Source: an uncultured Acetatifactor sp. (GTDB lineage Bacteria; Bacillota; Clostridia; Lachnospirales; Lachnospiraceae). Taken from it: a DNA stretch of 64,000 bases. Position numbers and translations under genes: made by a program. This document shows positions 23,935 through 32,748 of this stretch, piece after piece (the first letter of the stretch is position 1; every line of letters begins with the position of its first letter). The notes below the pieces were generated by a model. The model saw only the letters and a list, made by a program, of their open reading frames with translations. It ran no database searches and was not told the DNA's origin. The stretch spans positions 1-64,000 of the forward strand of contig CAJTKW010000015.1 of assembly GCA_910577035.1 (NCBI GenBank). The letters are read 5' to 3'.

Positions 23935-26844
23935 CTACCTACCGATCCGCAGCACCGTCACGGAATACCTTGGCACCGTATAATTAAATTGCTCCGTAAT
24001 ACCTGAGAGCCGGGAGGATGTCAGCGTTACCGCCTCTTCCCGACCCAGGATATTATCATTGGTCAGGCTGTCTCCCGCCACCAGCTCCACTGTCCCGGTA
24101 TCTCCAAGCGTCCCTGCCCCTTCTATGTCCACGGCAAAGGTTCTGGCCTGCCCGGTCACATTCACCAGCTTAATGATAATATCACCGGTATCGTCTGTGC
24201 TCACCACCTGATAACTCTCATAGCGCTTATTTTCACTGATATTATAATCGACATAAAGCTCGTCATCAATATAGCACTTGACATTGTCTTCCGTCACTAC
24301 CAGCTTCAGCTGATAGTCCTGCCCGTTTTTGATAACGCAGTCCTTCTCCGTCCCGAAAATGCGGTCGGACTTTATCCCGTCGCTGACCTGCTGGAGACAG
24401 GAAACCGTATTGCTCCAGCCGCCGATGTTCCAGAAATAATTATTATTTGTATCCTGTACGCCAAAGGGAATCAGAAAGCCCTCATGCCCCCCATCCTTTC
24501 TGGCGGTCACCGTCATGGTATAATTTTTCCAGTCGGAGCTTCCGAAATAAGCGGCGGAACCGGTGTTAAAATAACGTCCCGTATTGGTACTGGAATTGCT
24601 CTGTACCAGCTCTCCGTTCTCCATCTTCCACCTGCCGTCAGACACGTTGATCCAGTTTTCCGTGAAATCATCCTCACTGAAATCGTCCTCTCCCAGAACC
24701 TCTCCCGTTTCGTTGTCAACAATTTTCAGATTAGAAAAGGCAGCCCTGGTGTTCCAGGTACCCAGACCCACGGATCCCTGCAGCCCCTTCGCCGGCTCTT
24801 CCGCCCCGGTGAGCTCTGAAGACAGCAGGGTTGTCCCTGCATTCCGGGAAAAAATCTGCTGCACGTAATAATTGATGGAAGGGGTCACCGTATGATTGTT
24901 GAACCAGATCAGATCCGGCGCCCAATGAGTGGCCGTCACATTGCCGAAAAGGGGGGCATAAGCCGCCATCACCACCATATCCCCGTTGCGTTCCAGTCCC
25001 GTCATATATGCAGCCTCCGAGAGGGCTGCCCTCAAAGTGTTGGACTTAGCGGCATACTCCCCCAAAAATACCTTCATGCCGCCCCCGAAGCGGGCCTCCG
25101 TCATAGACGCGGTATCCCTGCTGTAATTTGCCTCGTCATAATAATCCGTATGCTCCAGGAACCAGTTGGGCGCATTGTAATAATGATGGTCAATGGCACC
25201 GGCAAAATCCTCCACCGCCATACCGGGGTGCTCTGCCAGATAACGGGCCGCCTCCTGATAAGCCGCCATATAATCCCCACCGCTGTCACCGTCGTCCACC
25301 CCTGCCGTAAACATCAGCTCAATATCCCCATACATCGCAGGATCTTCCTGCCCTGCCTGGGCAAAGGCTTCCACAAAGGCCTCATAATGGGCATAAAAAT
25401 CCGCTCCCCACTGCTCATTGCCGATGCCCACATATTTCAGGGCAAAGGGCTCTTCATGACCCATGGCAGTGCGGACTGCCCCCCATTTGGTATCCGCCCC
25501 GCCCCGGCAGAATTCCACCAGATCCAGTGCATCCTGAATATACTCCTGAAATTCCGGAGTTCCCACTGCTTTTCCCCTGCCGTTACTCTGCCCCTGGCAG
25601 CACAGCCCGCAGTTGACCACGGGCACTCCCACCGCGCCTAAGTCCTCCGCCAGCAGAAAGAATTCATAAAAGCCCAGGCCATAGGTCATATACGAGGGAT
25701 ACCGGTCATTGGAGGTATTTTCGTTAGTCCAGATATTCTGCCCCTGCTTCCTGGCCGCCACATCCCCATAAGTGCCATTGAAATACAGAGGCTCCCCCTC
25801 CCGGTCCACACCGATGGAATCCTTCCAGTCATAGGCCAGCTCCAGGCTCACGCCTTCCACCACACAGCCTCCCGGAAAGCGCAGGAATTTCGGCTGCAGG
25901 GCTTCCAGCTTCTCCGCCAGATCCGCCCGCAGCCCGTTCGCTCTGCCCTGATAGGTATCTGTGGGAAACAGGGACACCATATCCACCGCCACGCTGCCTG
26001 GCCCGATGGTCAGCTGCAGCTCCACATTCTGATCCGCCGTCCGTGCCGGCTGGATCAGGATCTCATACTGCTGCCACTCCCCGGTGATCCCCGGCACCAC
26101 TGCCCCGCCTATGCTTTCCCCGTCCTCCGTGATTGCCAGGTTCAACTCCCCGTCGTAGCCCTCCAGCCCTTTTGCCCACAAAGAACAGCGGTAGCTTTTG
26201 CCCTCTTCTACCGCCATTCCTTCCAGAAATCCTCTGTTTGCAATTCCTGCCGGAGTATCCGCCGTGCCGTTCGTCAGCACCATGTAATTTGTATTATTGC
26301 AGTTTAGTCCCCCTTCCGGGTCATCGGTCACCACATTGGCCGTGATCTCCCCCACATCCCGCCAGGCATGTTTTTCATTGCCCTGGGCCAGGGAGGTGAA
26401 CTCAAAGGAACGGTTCTGTACCATCTCCGCGTACAGGCCTCCGTCCGCGGCAAAGTTAATGTCCTCGAAGAAGATGCCGTAAAGCAGGTCGCTGATTTCA
26501 TGAATCTCTTCGTCTGCCCGGATTTTCAGGCCATAGTGGGCCCGGGCCGGGTCGTAGGCCGCAAGCTGCCCCGGTTCTCCAAAAACCTCCGGTTCCGCCG
26601 CGGCCCCCGCTTCCTCACTGCTCTCTGCCGGAGTACCCGTTTCCCCGCTGCTCTCTGCCGAGGTGCCAGCTTCCCCGCTGCTCTCTGCCGGAGTGCCAGC
26701 TTCCCCACTGCTCTCTGCCGGAGTGCCATCCGCACCGCCAAAGGCTTCTTCCCCCGCTTCCCCGCATCCTGCCGCGGCCAGAAGGGCCGCACAGAACAGG
26801 CTGCAGGTTCTCCGTAAATAACGATTCTTTCTGTCAGTACTCAT
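23935..26844 (-). CDS. Extracellular lipoprotein GH51 alpha-L-arabinofuranosidase
   Basis: A 969-residue surface enzyme that removes arabinofuranose from arabinoxylan or arabinan. A lipobox LAAAGC puts the lipidated Cys at 27. Four 10-residue TPAESSGEAG-type repeats (41-80) form a spacer. A carbohydrate-binding-like jelly roll (about 150-300) precedes the GH51 barrel, with acid/base Glu477 (GIGNEQWG) and nucleophile Glu596 (FLGEYAA). A concanavalin-like or CBM66-like module (about 705-860) is inserted before the last GH51 beta domain. Last gene of the minus-strand cluster; likely the only secreted glycosidase there. Confidence 0.92.
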   Translation of the reverse strand: MSTDRKNRYLRRTCSLFCAALLAAAGCGEAGEEAFGGADGTPAESSGEAGTPAESSGEAGTSAESSGETGTPAESSEEAGAAAEPEVFGEPGQLAAYDPARAHYGLKIRADEEIHEISDLLYGIFFEDINFAADGGLYAEMVQNRSFEFTSLAQGNEKHAWRDVGEITANVVTDDPEGGLNCNNTNYMVLTNGTADTPAGIANRGFLEGMAVEEGKSYRCSLWAKGLEGYDGELNLAITEDGESIGGAVVPGITGEWQQYEILIQPARTADQNVELQLTIGPGSVAVDMVSLFPTDTYQGRANGLRADLAEKLEALQPKFLRFPGGCVVEGVSLELAYDWKDSIGVDREGEPLYFNGTYGDVAARKQGQNIWTNENTSNDRYPSYMTYGLGFYEFFLLAEDLGAVGVPVVNCGLCCQGQSNGRGKAVGTPEFQEYIQDALDLVEFCRGGADTKWGAVRTAMGHEEPFALKYVGIGNEQWGADFYAHYEAFVEAFAQAGQEDPAMYGDIELMFTAGVDDGDSGGDYMAAYQEAARYLAEHPGMAVEDFAGAIDHHYYNAPNWFLEHTDYYDEANYSRDTASMTEARFGGGMKVFLGEYAAKSNTLRAALSEAAYMTGLERNGDMVVMAAYAPLFGNVTATHWAPDLIWFNNHTVTPSINYYVQQIFSRNAGTTLLSSELTGAEEPAKGLQGSVGLGTWNTRAAFSNLKIVDNETGEVLGEDDFSEDDFTENWINVSDGRWKMENGELVQSNSSTNTGRYFNTGSAAYFGSSDWKNYTMTVTARKDGGHEGFLIPFGVQDTNNNYFWNIGGWSNTVSCLQQVSDGIKSDRIFGTEKDCVIKNGQDYQLKLVVTEDNVKCYIDDELYVDYNISENKRYESYQVVSTDDTGDIIIKLVNVTGQARTFAVDIEGAGTLGDTGTVELVAGDSLTNDNILGREEAVTLTSSRLSGITEQFNYTVPRYSVTVLRIGR
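26605..26724 (-). repeat. Four 30-bp tandem repeats in the GH51 linker
   Basis: Four in-frame units encode residues 41-80 of the lipoprotein as 10-mers of TPAESSGEAG type. They are nearly identical at DNA level, so copy number probably varies between strains. Confidence 0.88.
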
Positions 26845-26972
26845 GCCGTAAGCCTCCTGCTCCCGTATTCACTGATTGCATTATACTGGAAAGCCCGAAT
26901 ATTGGCAATCCAAAAAAGCAGGACAGGCTAAACTTCTATATATCTTCTATATACGGCTCTTTACAATTTCCA

Positions 26973-28370
26973 TTACAGCAGGGCAAAGGACAACAGGCTG
27001 GCATTTCCCTGCCCTCTGTAAGTCAGGTACAGCGCCTGCACGCCATCCGGCATGGCAATGTCCGCCTCGTAGTCCTCCCACACATTGGTATACACCACCG
27101 GAATCCGGGCCAGGACCTCTCCGTCCCATTTCGTCCGCACCTCAAAGGTGCCGTTGGCATACCCCCGCACCGTAATGCGGATCTTCGTTACTCCCTGCAT
27201 GTCAAAATACTTGAAGCCGGCCGTAGCGGAATCCGTGATATTGGCAATGTACCCCGGCTCTTCGTCGCCGTCCCTGCCGTCCTGCATCACCTTGGGCTGC
27301 TTTGCGCCGCCCACATGCCCTTCGGGCTCGTCCGTGAACAGACGGCATACGATATGGGCCGGATATTCCCCTTTTCCCACCAGAGGCCCGCCGTTTAAGC
27401 CGCAGGAGGTCAGCTCCACCTGGGCAAAGCTCCCGTCCTCCGCAAGCGTAAGCTTCTCCGCACAGCCCTGCCGGCTGTACCAGGTGCCGTTGGTATGGCG
27501 ATGATAGAATATATACCACTCACCGTTTATTTCCACCAGGCCGCCGTGATTGTTTGCCCCGTAGGCCATGGGCATATCCCCCGGCTTGTCATGGTCGATG
27601 TGCAGGTCGCAGTTGCTCACCAGCACGCCCCTGTATACGAAGCCCTCCCTGGGATGCTTGCTGGTGGCATAGCACAGCTCGTGCATCACCTCGGAAGAAT
27701 AGACAAAGTAATAGGTATCTCCGATTTTACGGATGGAAGACGCCTCAAAGAAGGAATGGCCTTCAAAGCCGCTTCCCTGGCAGTGAGTGTACCCCGGCAC
27801 TACGCATACAGGGGATTCCAGCACCGTCAGCATATCCTCATCCAGCACCACCGCCATGGAGCCTGAGCGGTCCTTGTCCCATCTGCCGCTGAAGCCGGTA
27901 TAGAGATAGGTCAGCTTCCCTTCCGTCAGCACCGCCGGGTCAAACTGAGGCTCGTCCCCCTCCTTCTCCCCAAGCCGGGTGCCGTCCGGATAATGGACAT
28001 AGCCGTAAAATTCATACCGTCCCGCGGGAGTATCGCACACTGCCACGGACACAATAGGCTGCTTATCCAGCACATAATAGAGATAGTATCTGCCGTCCGG
28101 TCCCCGGGTCACATCCGGGGCATAGAGGCAGGCCTTTCCCTCCTTGTTCAGCGGATCCTCATTTCTGGGGTAGATCACGCCCTCATAACGCCAGTCTGCC
28201 AGATCATCCAAAGGCGCCGACCAGCACACATAATCCCCCATGCAGAATACATACCCATTGAAAAAGTCATGAGAACCGTAGACATAGACCCTGTCTCCGT
28301 AGACATGGGGCTCGCCGTCCGGTATATACTCCCAGGACGGCAGGTACGGGTTAAATGCCTGTTTTTTCAT
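26973..28370 (-). CDS. GH43 family glycoside hydrolase
   Basis: A 465-residue intracellular enzyme. The N-terminal five-bladed propeller holds the GH43 acidic triad region: PDGEPHVYGDRVYVYGSHD with the putative base Asp, the APDVTRGPDGRYYLYY block, and EASSIRKIGDTYYFVYSS with the acid Glu. Residues 330-465 form a CBM6-like beta-sandwich (VTKIRITVRGYANGTFEV). Typical activities are alpha-L-arabinofuranosidase or beta-xylosidase. I start at MKKQAF, nine bases after GGAGG; an ATG two codons earlier is only three bases from it. No signal peptide. Confidence 0.9.
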   Translation of the reverse strand: MKKQAFNPYLPSWEYIPDGEPHVYGDRVYVYGSHDFFNGYVFCMGDYVCWSAPLDDLADWRYEGVIYPRNEDPLNKEGKACLYAPDVTRGPDGRYYLYYVLDKQPIVSVAVCDTPAGRYEFYGYVHYPDGTRLGEKEGDEPQFDPAVLTEGKLTYLYTGFSGRWDKDRSGSMAVVLDEDMLTVLESPVCVVPGYTHCQGSGFEGHSFFEASSIRKIGDTYYFVYSSEVMHELCYATSKHPREGFVYRGVLVSNCDLHIDHDKPGDMPMAYGANNHGGLVEINGEWYIFYHRHTNGTWYSRQGCAEKLTLAEDGSFAQVELTSCGLNGGPLVGKGEYPAHIVCRLFTDEPEGHVGGAKQPKVMQDGRDGDEEPGYIANITDSATAGFKYFDMQGVTKIRITVRGYANGTFEVRTKWDGEVLARIPVVYTNVWEDYEADIAMPDGVQALYLTYRGQGNASLLSFALL

Positions 28371-28391
28371 GCTCATTATCCTCCTCGTCTT

Positions 28392-29918
28392 TCATTTCCC
28401 CTCGGAAATGCGCTCTTTCATAATATCCATCAGAAATTCCTGAAAAGGTGTTGCCTCTTCTTTTTGAGGGACCGGTCCCTCAGGCCTGAACCTCATCTCC
28501 CAGGGCTCCTCCCTGCTGTACGGCTGCCACAGGGGCATGGGACTTCCGTCCGCGTCGGCTCCGTTGGGATCCCCGGTTTTGATAAAGTTAGCCCAGTAAT
28601 TACACATCTGCCTGGCCAGGTCATAATGCCTTCCCACAAAGGGCCTCCAGCATTTCGCCAGAGTCTCGAAGAAAAACCACAGATCCGAGGAATGGAAGGT
28701 ACCCGGATTGTCCCACCCCGGAATATCCGGCTCAAAACAGTAATAATAGCAGGGTTTTCCATCCCCCCTGGGGTAACGAAACAGGCTCTTTGCCGTACAC
28801 TCTATGCCGCTGACCCTGGCATACCGGCCCTCGTGGTCCTGCTGTCCGGCCTCTGCAAAGGCAAGAAATTCCTTTGCCTTCTCCCCGAAGCATTCCGCTG
28901 CCTTCTCCTCCAGCTCCTCCCTCGAATCCGCCGTGAGGAAATTCGGAAACTCGTCCGCGGTATTGCCTGCCATCACCGCAACGGGCACACTTTTTCCCTC
29001 CTGAAACAGCTTCAGGGGATCTCCCAGACAGAAGCGCCCGTCCTCCACTACGCCCATCCTGGGGTTTGAACGGGCATATTCGGCGTATTTGTCACGGATA
29101 TACAGGGCGTCCAGCTTTCTGGCCTCCTCCAGGGAGCTCACCCCCAGGAAAGTAAAAAAGGCACTGCCGTTCTCCTCTGCCTCCTGCATGTCCTGGGCCT
29201 TTCCCATCCGTCCCTGATTATAGGGGCTTCTGATCATGGCGCTCATAATCACCGCCTTCTGGAAAAGCCCCCGGTTGTCCGGGCAGGCCATCTGGCTCAG
29301 CACGCTTCCCCCGCCGGCAGACTGTCCGGCAATGGTAATATTCTCCGGATCCCCGCCAAAGGCGGCAATATTACGCACCACCCACCTGATGCCCGCCTGC
29401 TGGTCCAGGCTTCCGAAATTAGCCGGAGCCTCCGGCTGTTCCCCGGTCAGCTGCGGGTGGGCCAGGAATCCGAATACATTGATCCGGTAATTGACCGTCA
29501 CTACCACCACTCCTCTACGGGCAAGCCTCTCCCCGTCGAATTCCATCTCCGCAGGATATCCCCACTGCAGCGCCCCGCCGTAGAACCACACCAGCACCGG
29601 CTGCTTCTCCTCCGCTTTCCGGGCTCCGGTCCACACATTCAGATACAGGCAGTCCTCCCCCATGTCTATCTCAGGGTCCACATGCCATTCCCGGCAGTAA
29701 ATGTCATCCCCAAGCCCCGGCGTGTCCTGTACCGCTATGGGGCCAAAGCGAAAGGCATCCCTGACCCCCTCCCAGTCTTCACAGGGCTGGGGCGCCCGCC
29801 ACCGGTTCTCCCCCACCGGCGGCGCTGCAAAGGGGATTCCCTTAAAAGCCGTAATCCTGGGATCTGCCGCCTCTATGCCCCTGACCCAGCCGTTTTCCGT
29901 CTTTACCTTTCTGATCAT
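28392..29918 (-). CDS. Type B carboxylesterase, xylan cluster copy 1
   Basis: A 508-residue intracellular carboxylesterase. The opening VRGIEAADPRITAFKGIPFA, the GQSAGGGS nucleophile elbow and the FHSSDLWFFFETL His region are shared almost word for word with the enzyme at 31191-32708, so the two are a duplicated pair. Placed between GH43 and a CE1-like esterase, it probably removes acyl groups from xylo-oligosaccharides, but the substrate is not shown by sequence. AAAGGAGAG lies about 4 bases before the ATG. Confidence 0.88.
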   Translation of the reverse strand: MIRKVKTENGWVRGIEAADPRITAFKGIPFAAPPVGENRWRAPQPCEDWEGVRDAFRFGPIAVQDTPGLGDDIYCREWHVDPEIDMGEDCLYLNVWTGARKAEEKQPVLVWFYGGALQWGYPAEMEFDGERLARRGVVVVTVNYRINVFGFLAHPQLTGEQPEAPANFGSLDQQAGIRWVVRNIAAFGGDPENITIAGQSAGGGSVLSQMACPDNRGLFQKAVIMSAMIRSPYNQGRMGKAQDMQEAEENGSAFFTFLGVSSLEEARKLDALYIRDKYAEYARSNPRMGVVEDGRFCLGDPLKLFQEGKSVPVAVMAGNTADEFPNFLTADSREELEEKAAECFGEKAKEFLAFAEAGQQDHEGRYARVSGIECTAKSLFRYPRGDGKPCYYYCFEPDIPGWDNPGTFHSSDLWFFFETLAKCWRPFVGRHYDLARQMCNYWANFIKTGDPNGADADGSPMPLWQPYSREEPWEMRFRPEGPVPQKEEATPFQEFLMDIMKERISEGK

Positions 29919-30012
29919 ACGCTCTCCTTTCCGTTATGCGCTTATCTGCAGCCCCGGAGACAGCTTCCGGATGTCCCGCCTCCAGGGCTGCCCCGCTGCT
30001 TCCACCCGGCCC

Positions 30013-31155
30013 TCAGGCCCTGGGCAGCAGCTTCAGGAATTCCCGCAGACACTTCCGCCATACCGTCCACTCATGATACCCCGGACAGGTATAATTGACA
30101 TAAGGAATGTCCTTCTCCCGGAATTCCCGGAACTGCTCCTCCAGCTCGCCCACAATCCGTTCTTCCTGCTCCCCGTATCCGAAAAAGAGCAGCTTTACCT
30201 TCTCCCGGAACACTGCCGGATCTTCGAAGGCTTTCATGTAATCCTCCCTGGCGTACCACCGCCGCTGCGGCGTACCGCTGAAGATCCCGATATAGGGGAA
30301 CATGCCCAGGTGGTATAAGGTGGTCATGATAGTCTGGTAGCTGCCCATGGACAATCCCGCCATGGCGCGCTTCCCGGCATCCACGGCATATTTTCCCTCT
30401 ATATAAGGCATACAGTCCTTCAGCAGCATACTGTCAAAGTCTCCCGCCAGAAATTCCTCCGGCTCCTGTCCCGGACAGTACAGGCTGTTCATGACAATCA
30501 GTAATTTCGGACATTCTCCGGCGGCAATCAGATTATCCGCAATCAGGTTGGCCTTCCCCTGCCAGACCCATCCGCTCTCACTCTCCCCGCCGCCATGCTG
30601 CAGATAGAGCACCGGATATTTTACGCCCTCCTCCTGTCCGTACCCCGGCGGCGTATACACATAGCAGGCCCTGGTGCGGCCGGTGACGCTGCTGTGGAAG
30701 TATTCCAGACGCACCTCCCCATGGGGCACGTCCTTCAGGAAATAAAAATCCCCCTCCCCTTCCTTTTCAAAGAAATTGACTGCCCGGTGCGCCCCGTATC
30801 CCACCGGCGCCTGAGGATTTACCACGCTCACCCCGTCCATAAAATACTCATGATAATGAAATCCCGGGGGAATTCCCGGCACCGTAGCCCGAAAATACCC
30901 CCTGTCATCCTTTTCCATGGGATGGCGCTGTCCGGTCATGGCGCTGTTTCCAAACCCTGCCACCTCCATGGATTTTGCCTCCGGCGCATAAAAGCAGAAG
31001 GTCACATCCCCGTTTTCCTCCACCCTCACCCCCGGTTCCTCGTCAAAATGTCTGGGCCCGATTCCTTCCGGCCCCTTGTGCAGCCGCATCTGCAGATACA
31101 CCGGGTCAAAGAAGATCCCATGGCTTTCCAGCGCTTCGTTCCTGCGATTCTGCAT
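30013..31155 (-). CDS. CE1-like esterase with N-terminal beta-sandwich
   Basis: A 380-residue esterase. Residues 30-130 form an immunoglobulin-like early-set domain (VTFCFYAPEAKSMEVAGFG) and residues 135-380 an alpha/beta hydrolase of the esterase D/Fes/CE1 type (YPVLYLQHGGGESESGW). GLSMGS gives Ser269 and PGYHEWTVWR the late His. Enzymes of this architecture hydrolyse feruloyl or acetyl esters on xylan. No signal peptide. It is a single-unit relative of the double enzyme at 36441-38783. Confidence 0.88.
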   Translation of the reverse strand: MQNRRNEALESHGIFFDPVYLQMRLHKGPEGIGPRHFDEEPGVRVEENGDVTFCFYAPEAKSMEVAGFGNSAMTGQRHPMEKDDRGYFRATVPGIPPGFHYHEYFMDGVSVVNPQAPVGYGAHRAVNFFEKEGEGDFYFLKDVPHGEVRLEYFHSSVTGRTRACYVYTPPGYGQEEGVKYPVLYLQHGGGESESGWVWQGKANLIADNLIAAGECPKLLIVMNSLYCPGQEPEEFLAGDFDSMLLKDCMPYIEGKYAVDAGKRAMAGLSMGSYQTIMTTLYHLGMFPYIGIFSGTPQRRWYAREDYMKAFEDPAVFREKVKLLFFGYGEQEERIVGELEEQFREFREKDIPYVNYTCPGYHEWTVWRKCLREFLKLLPRA

Positions 31156-31190
31156 CGTTCCTGTCCCCTCCTTCTACATTATAATCGAGC

Positions 31191-32708
31191 CTACACCATT
31201 TCCCCAATCTGCTCTATAATAAGCTTCGTGAAATCGGATTCCTCATTGGTCCTTACTACAGGGCCTTCACCGGTAAAAAGCATTTCCGTCCTATGCTCCG
31301 GGGTATAGCAGTCCCAGTAAGGCATATCGCTGCCGTCAGCGTCCTTCCCGTTGGGATCTCCTGTGGAGATGAAATTGGCCCAGTAATTGCACATCTTCCG
31401 GGACAGGTCATAATGCCTGCCCACAAAGGGCCGCCAGCACTTGGCCAGGGTCTCAAAGAAGAACCACAGATCCACGGAATGGAACGTGCCGGGATCGTCC
31501 CAGCCGGGAATATCCGCCTGGAAGCTGTAATAATAGTTTTTCCGGGGCTTTGCACCTGCCGCATTTTTCAGGAACTCGCTTCTCACCGTACAGCTGATTC
31601 CGCTCACCGGAGCATAGCCGGTGTCCGTTTTCACCCGGGCTTCCGGACAGGCCAGGAATCTCTCCGCCCGCTCTCCCAGAAGCTCTCCGGCCATGCGCTT
31701 CAGCTCCTCCTCGTCGGCTGCCGGAATCTCATTGTGGAATTCGTCCTCCGTATTTCCGGCCATCACTGCCACATCCACGCACTCTCCCTTTGCGTACAGC
31801 ACAAGGGGATCCCCCACGCAGAAGCAGTTGTCCAGAACCGTGAACATGGCCGGATGCTCCCTGGTGTATTCCTCATAGCGGTCCCGGATAAACGCAGCCT
31901 CCAGCTTTCTGGCTTCTTCCAAAGTCTTCACTCCCAGGAAATCGAAAAACGCCTGCCCGTTTCTCTCCGCACTGTCCAGCTTCTCCGGATCTCCTATTCC
32001 TCCTGCCCTGTAGGGGCTTCTGATCATAGCGCTCATGATGATGGCCTTCTGGAACAGGCCCTCATTCTTCTTACAGGCCATCTGGCTCAGCACGCTTCCG
32101 CCGCCTGCGGATTGGCCTGCAATGGTGATATTACCGGGATCACCCCCGAAGGCCGCAATATTGCGCACCACCCATTTCAGCCCTGCCTGCTGATCCAGGC
32201 TTCCGAAATTGGAGGGTGCCTCCGGCTGCTCCCTGGTCAGATCCGGATGCGCCAGATAGCCGAATACATTCAATCTGTAATTGATGGAAACCACTACGAT
32301 TCCCCTTCTGGCCAGGCGCTCCCCGTCAAACTCCATCTCCGCAGGATAGCCGCACTGCAGCCCGCCGCCGAAAAACCATACCAGCACGGGACGCTTCTCC
32401 TCCGGCTTCCCGGCCCCGGTCCACACATTCAGGTACAAACAGTCCTCCCCCATGGCGATCTCCGGATCCACATGCCATTCTCTACAGTAAATATCGTCTC
32501 CCAGTCCGGGAACGCTTTGCATGGAAATGGGGGCAAACCGGTATGCCTCCAATACCCCTTCCCAGTCAGCGGCAGGCTGGGGCGCCCGCCATCTGTTCTC
32601 CCCCACCGGAGGCGCCGCAAAGGGAATCCCCTTAAAGGCCGTAATCCTGGGATCCGCCGCCTCAATTCCCCGCACCATTCCGTTTTCCGTTTTTACTGTT
32701 CTGATCAT
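31191..32708 (-). CDS. Type B carboxylesterase, xylan cluster copy 2
   Basis: A 505-residue paralogue of the 28392-29918 enzyme, with the same opening, GQSAGGG elbow and His region but different C-terminal and loop residues. The start MIRTVKTENG has GGAGGG 6 bases upstream. The two copies flank the single CE1-like esterase gene. Retention of both with intact active-site motifs suggests different acyl or position preferences; this is inference. Confidence 0.88.
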   Translation of the reverse strand: MIRTVKTENGMVRGIEAADPRITAFKGIPFAAPPVGENRWRAPQPAADWEGVLEAYRFAPISMQSVPGLGDDIYCREWHVDPEIAMGEDCLYLNVWTGAGKPEEKRPVLVWFFGGGLQCGYPAEMEFDGERLARRGIVVVSINYRLNVFGYLAHPDLTREQPEAPSNFGSLDQQAGLKWVVRNIAAFGGDPGNITIAGQSAGGGSVLSQMACKKNEGLFQKAIIMSAMIRSPYRAGGIGDPEKLDSAERNGQAFFDFLGVKTLEEARKLEAAFIRDRYEEYTREHPAMFTVLDNCFCVGDPLVLYAKGECVDVAVMAGNTEDEFHNEIPAADEEELKRMAGELLGERAERFLACPEARVKTDTGYAPVSGISCTVRSEFLKNAAGAKPRKNYYYSFQADIPGWDDPGTFHSVDLWFFFETLAKCWRPFVGRHYDLSRKMCNYWANFISTGDPNGKDADGSDMPYWDCYTPEHRTEMLFTGEGPVVRTNEESDFTKLIIEQIGEMV

Positions 32709-32748
32709 CCTTTTCCCTCCTCTTCCGGCTTTCCGTCCGTGTTTCTCT

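Noticed and set aside
16291..26724. Tandem repeats considered as CRISPR
   Set aside because: The 36-bp (mutM) and 30-bp (GH51) units are directly adjacent without spacers and are in-frame coding repeats; no cas genes are present.
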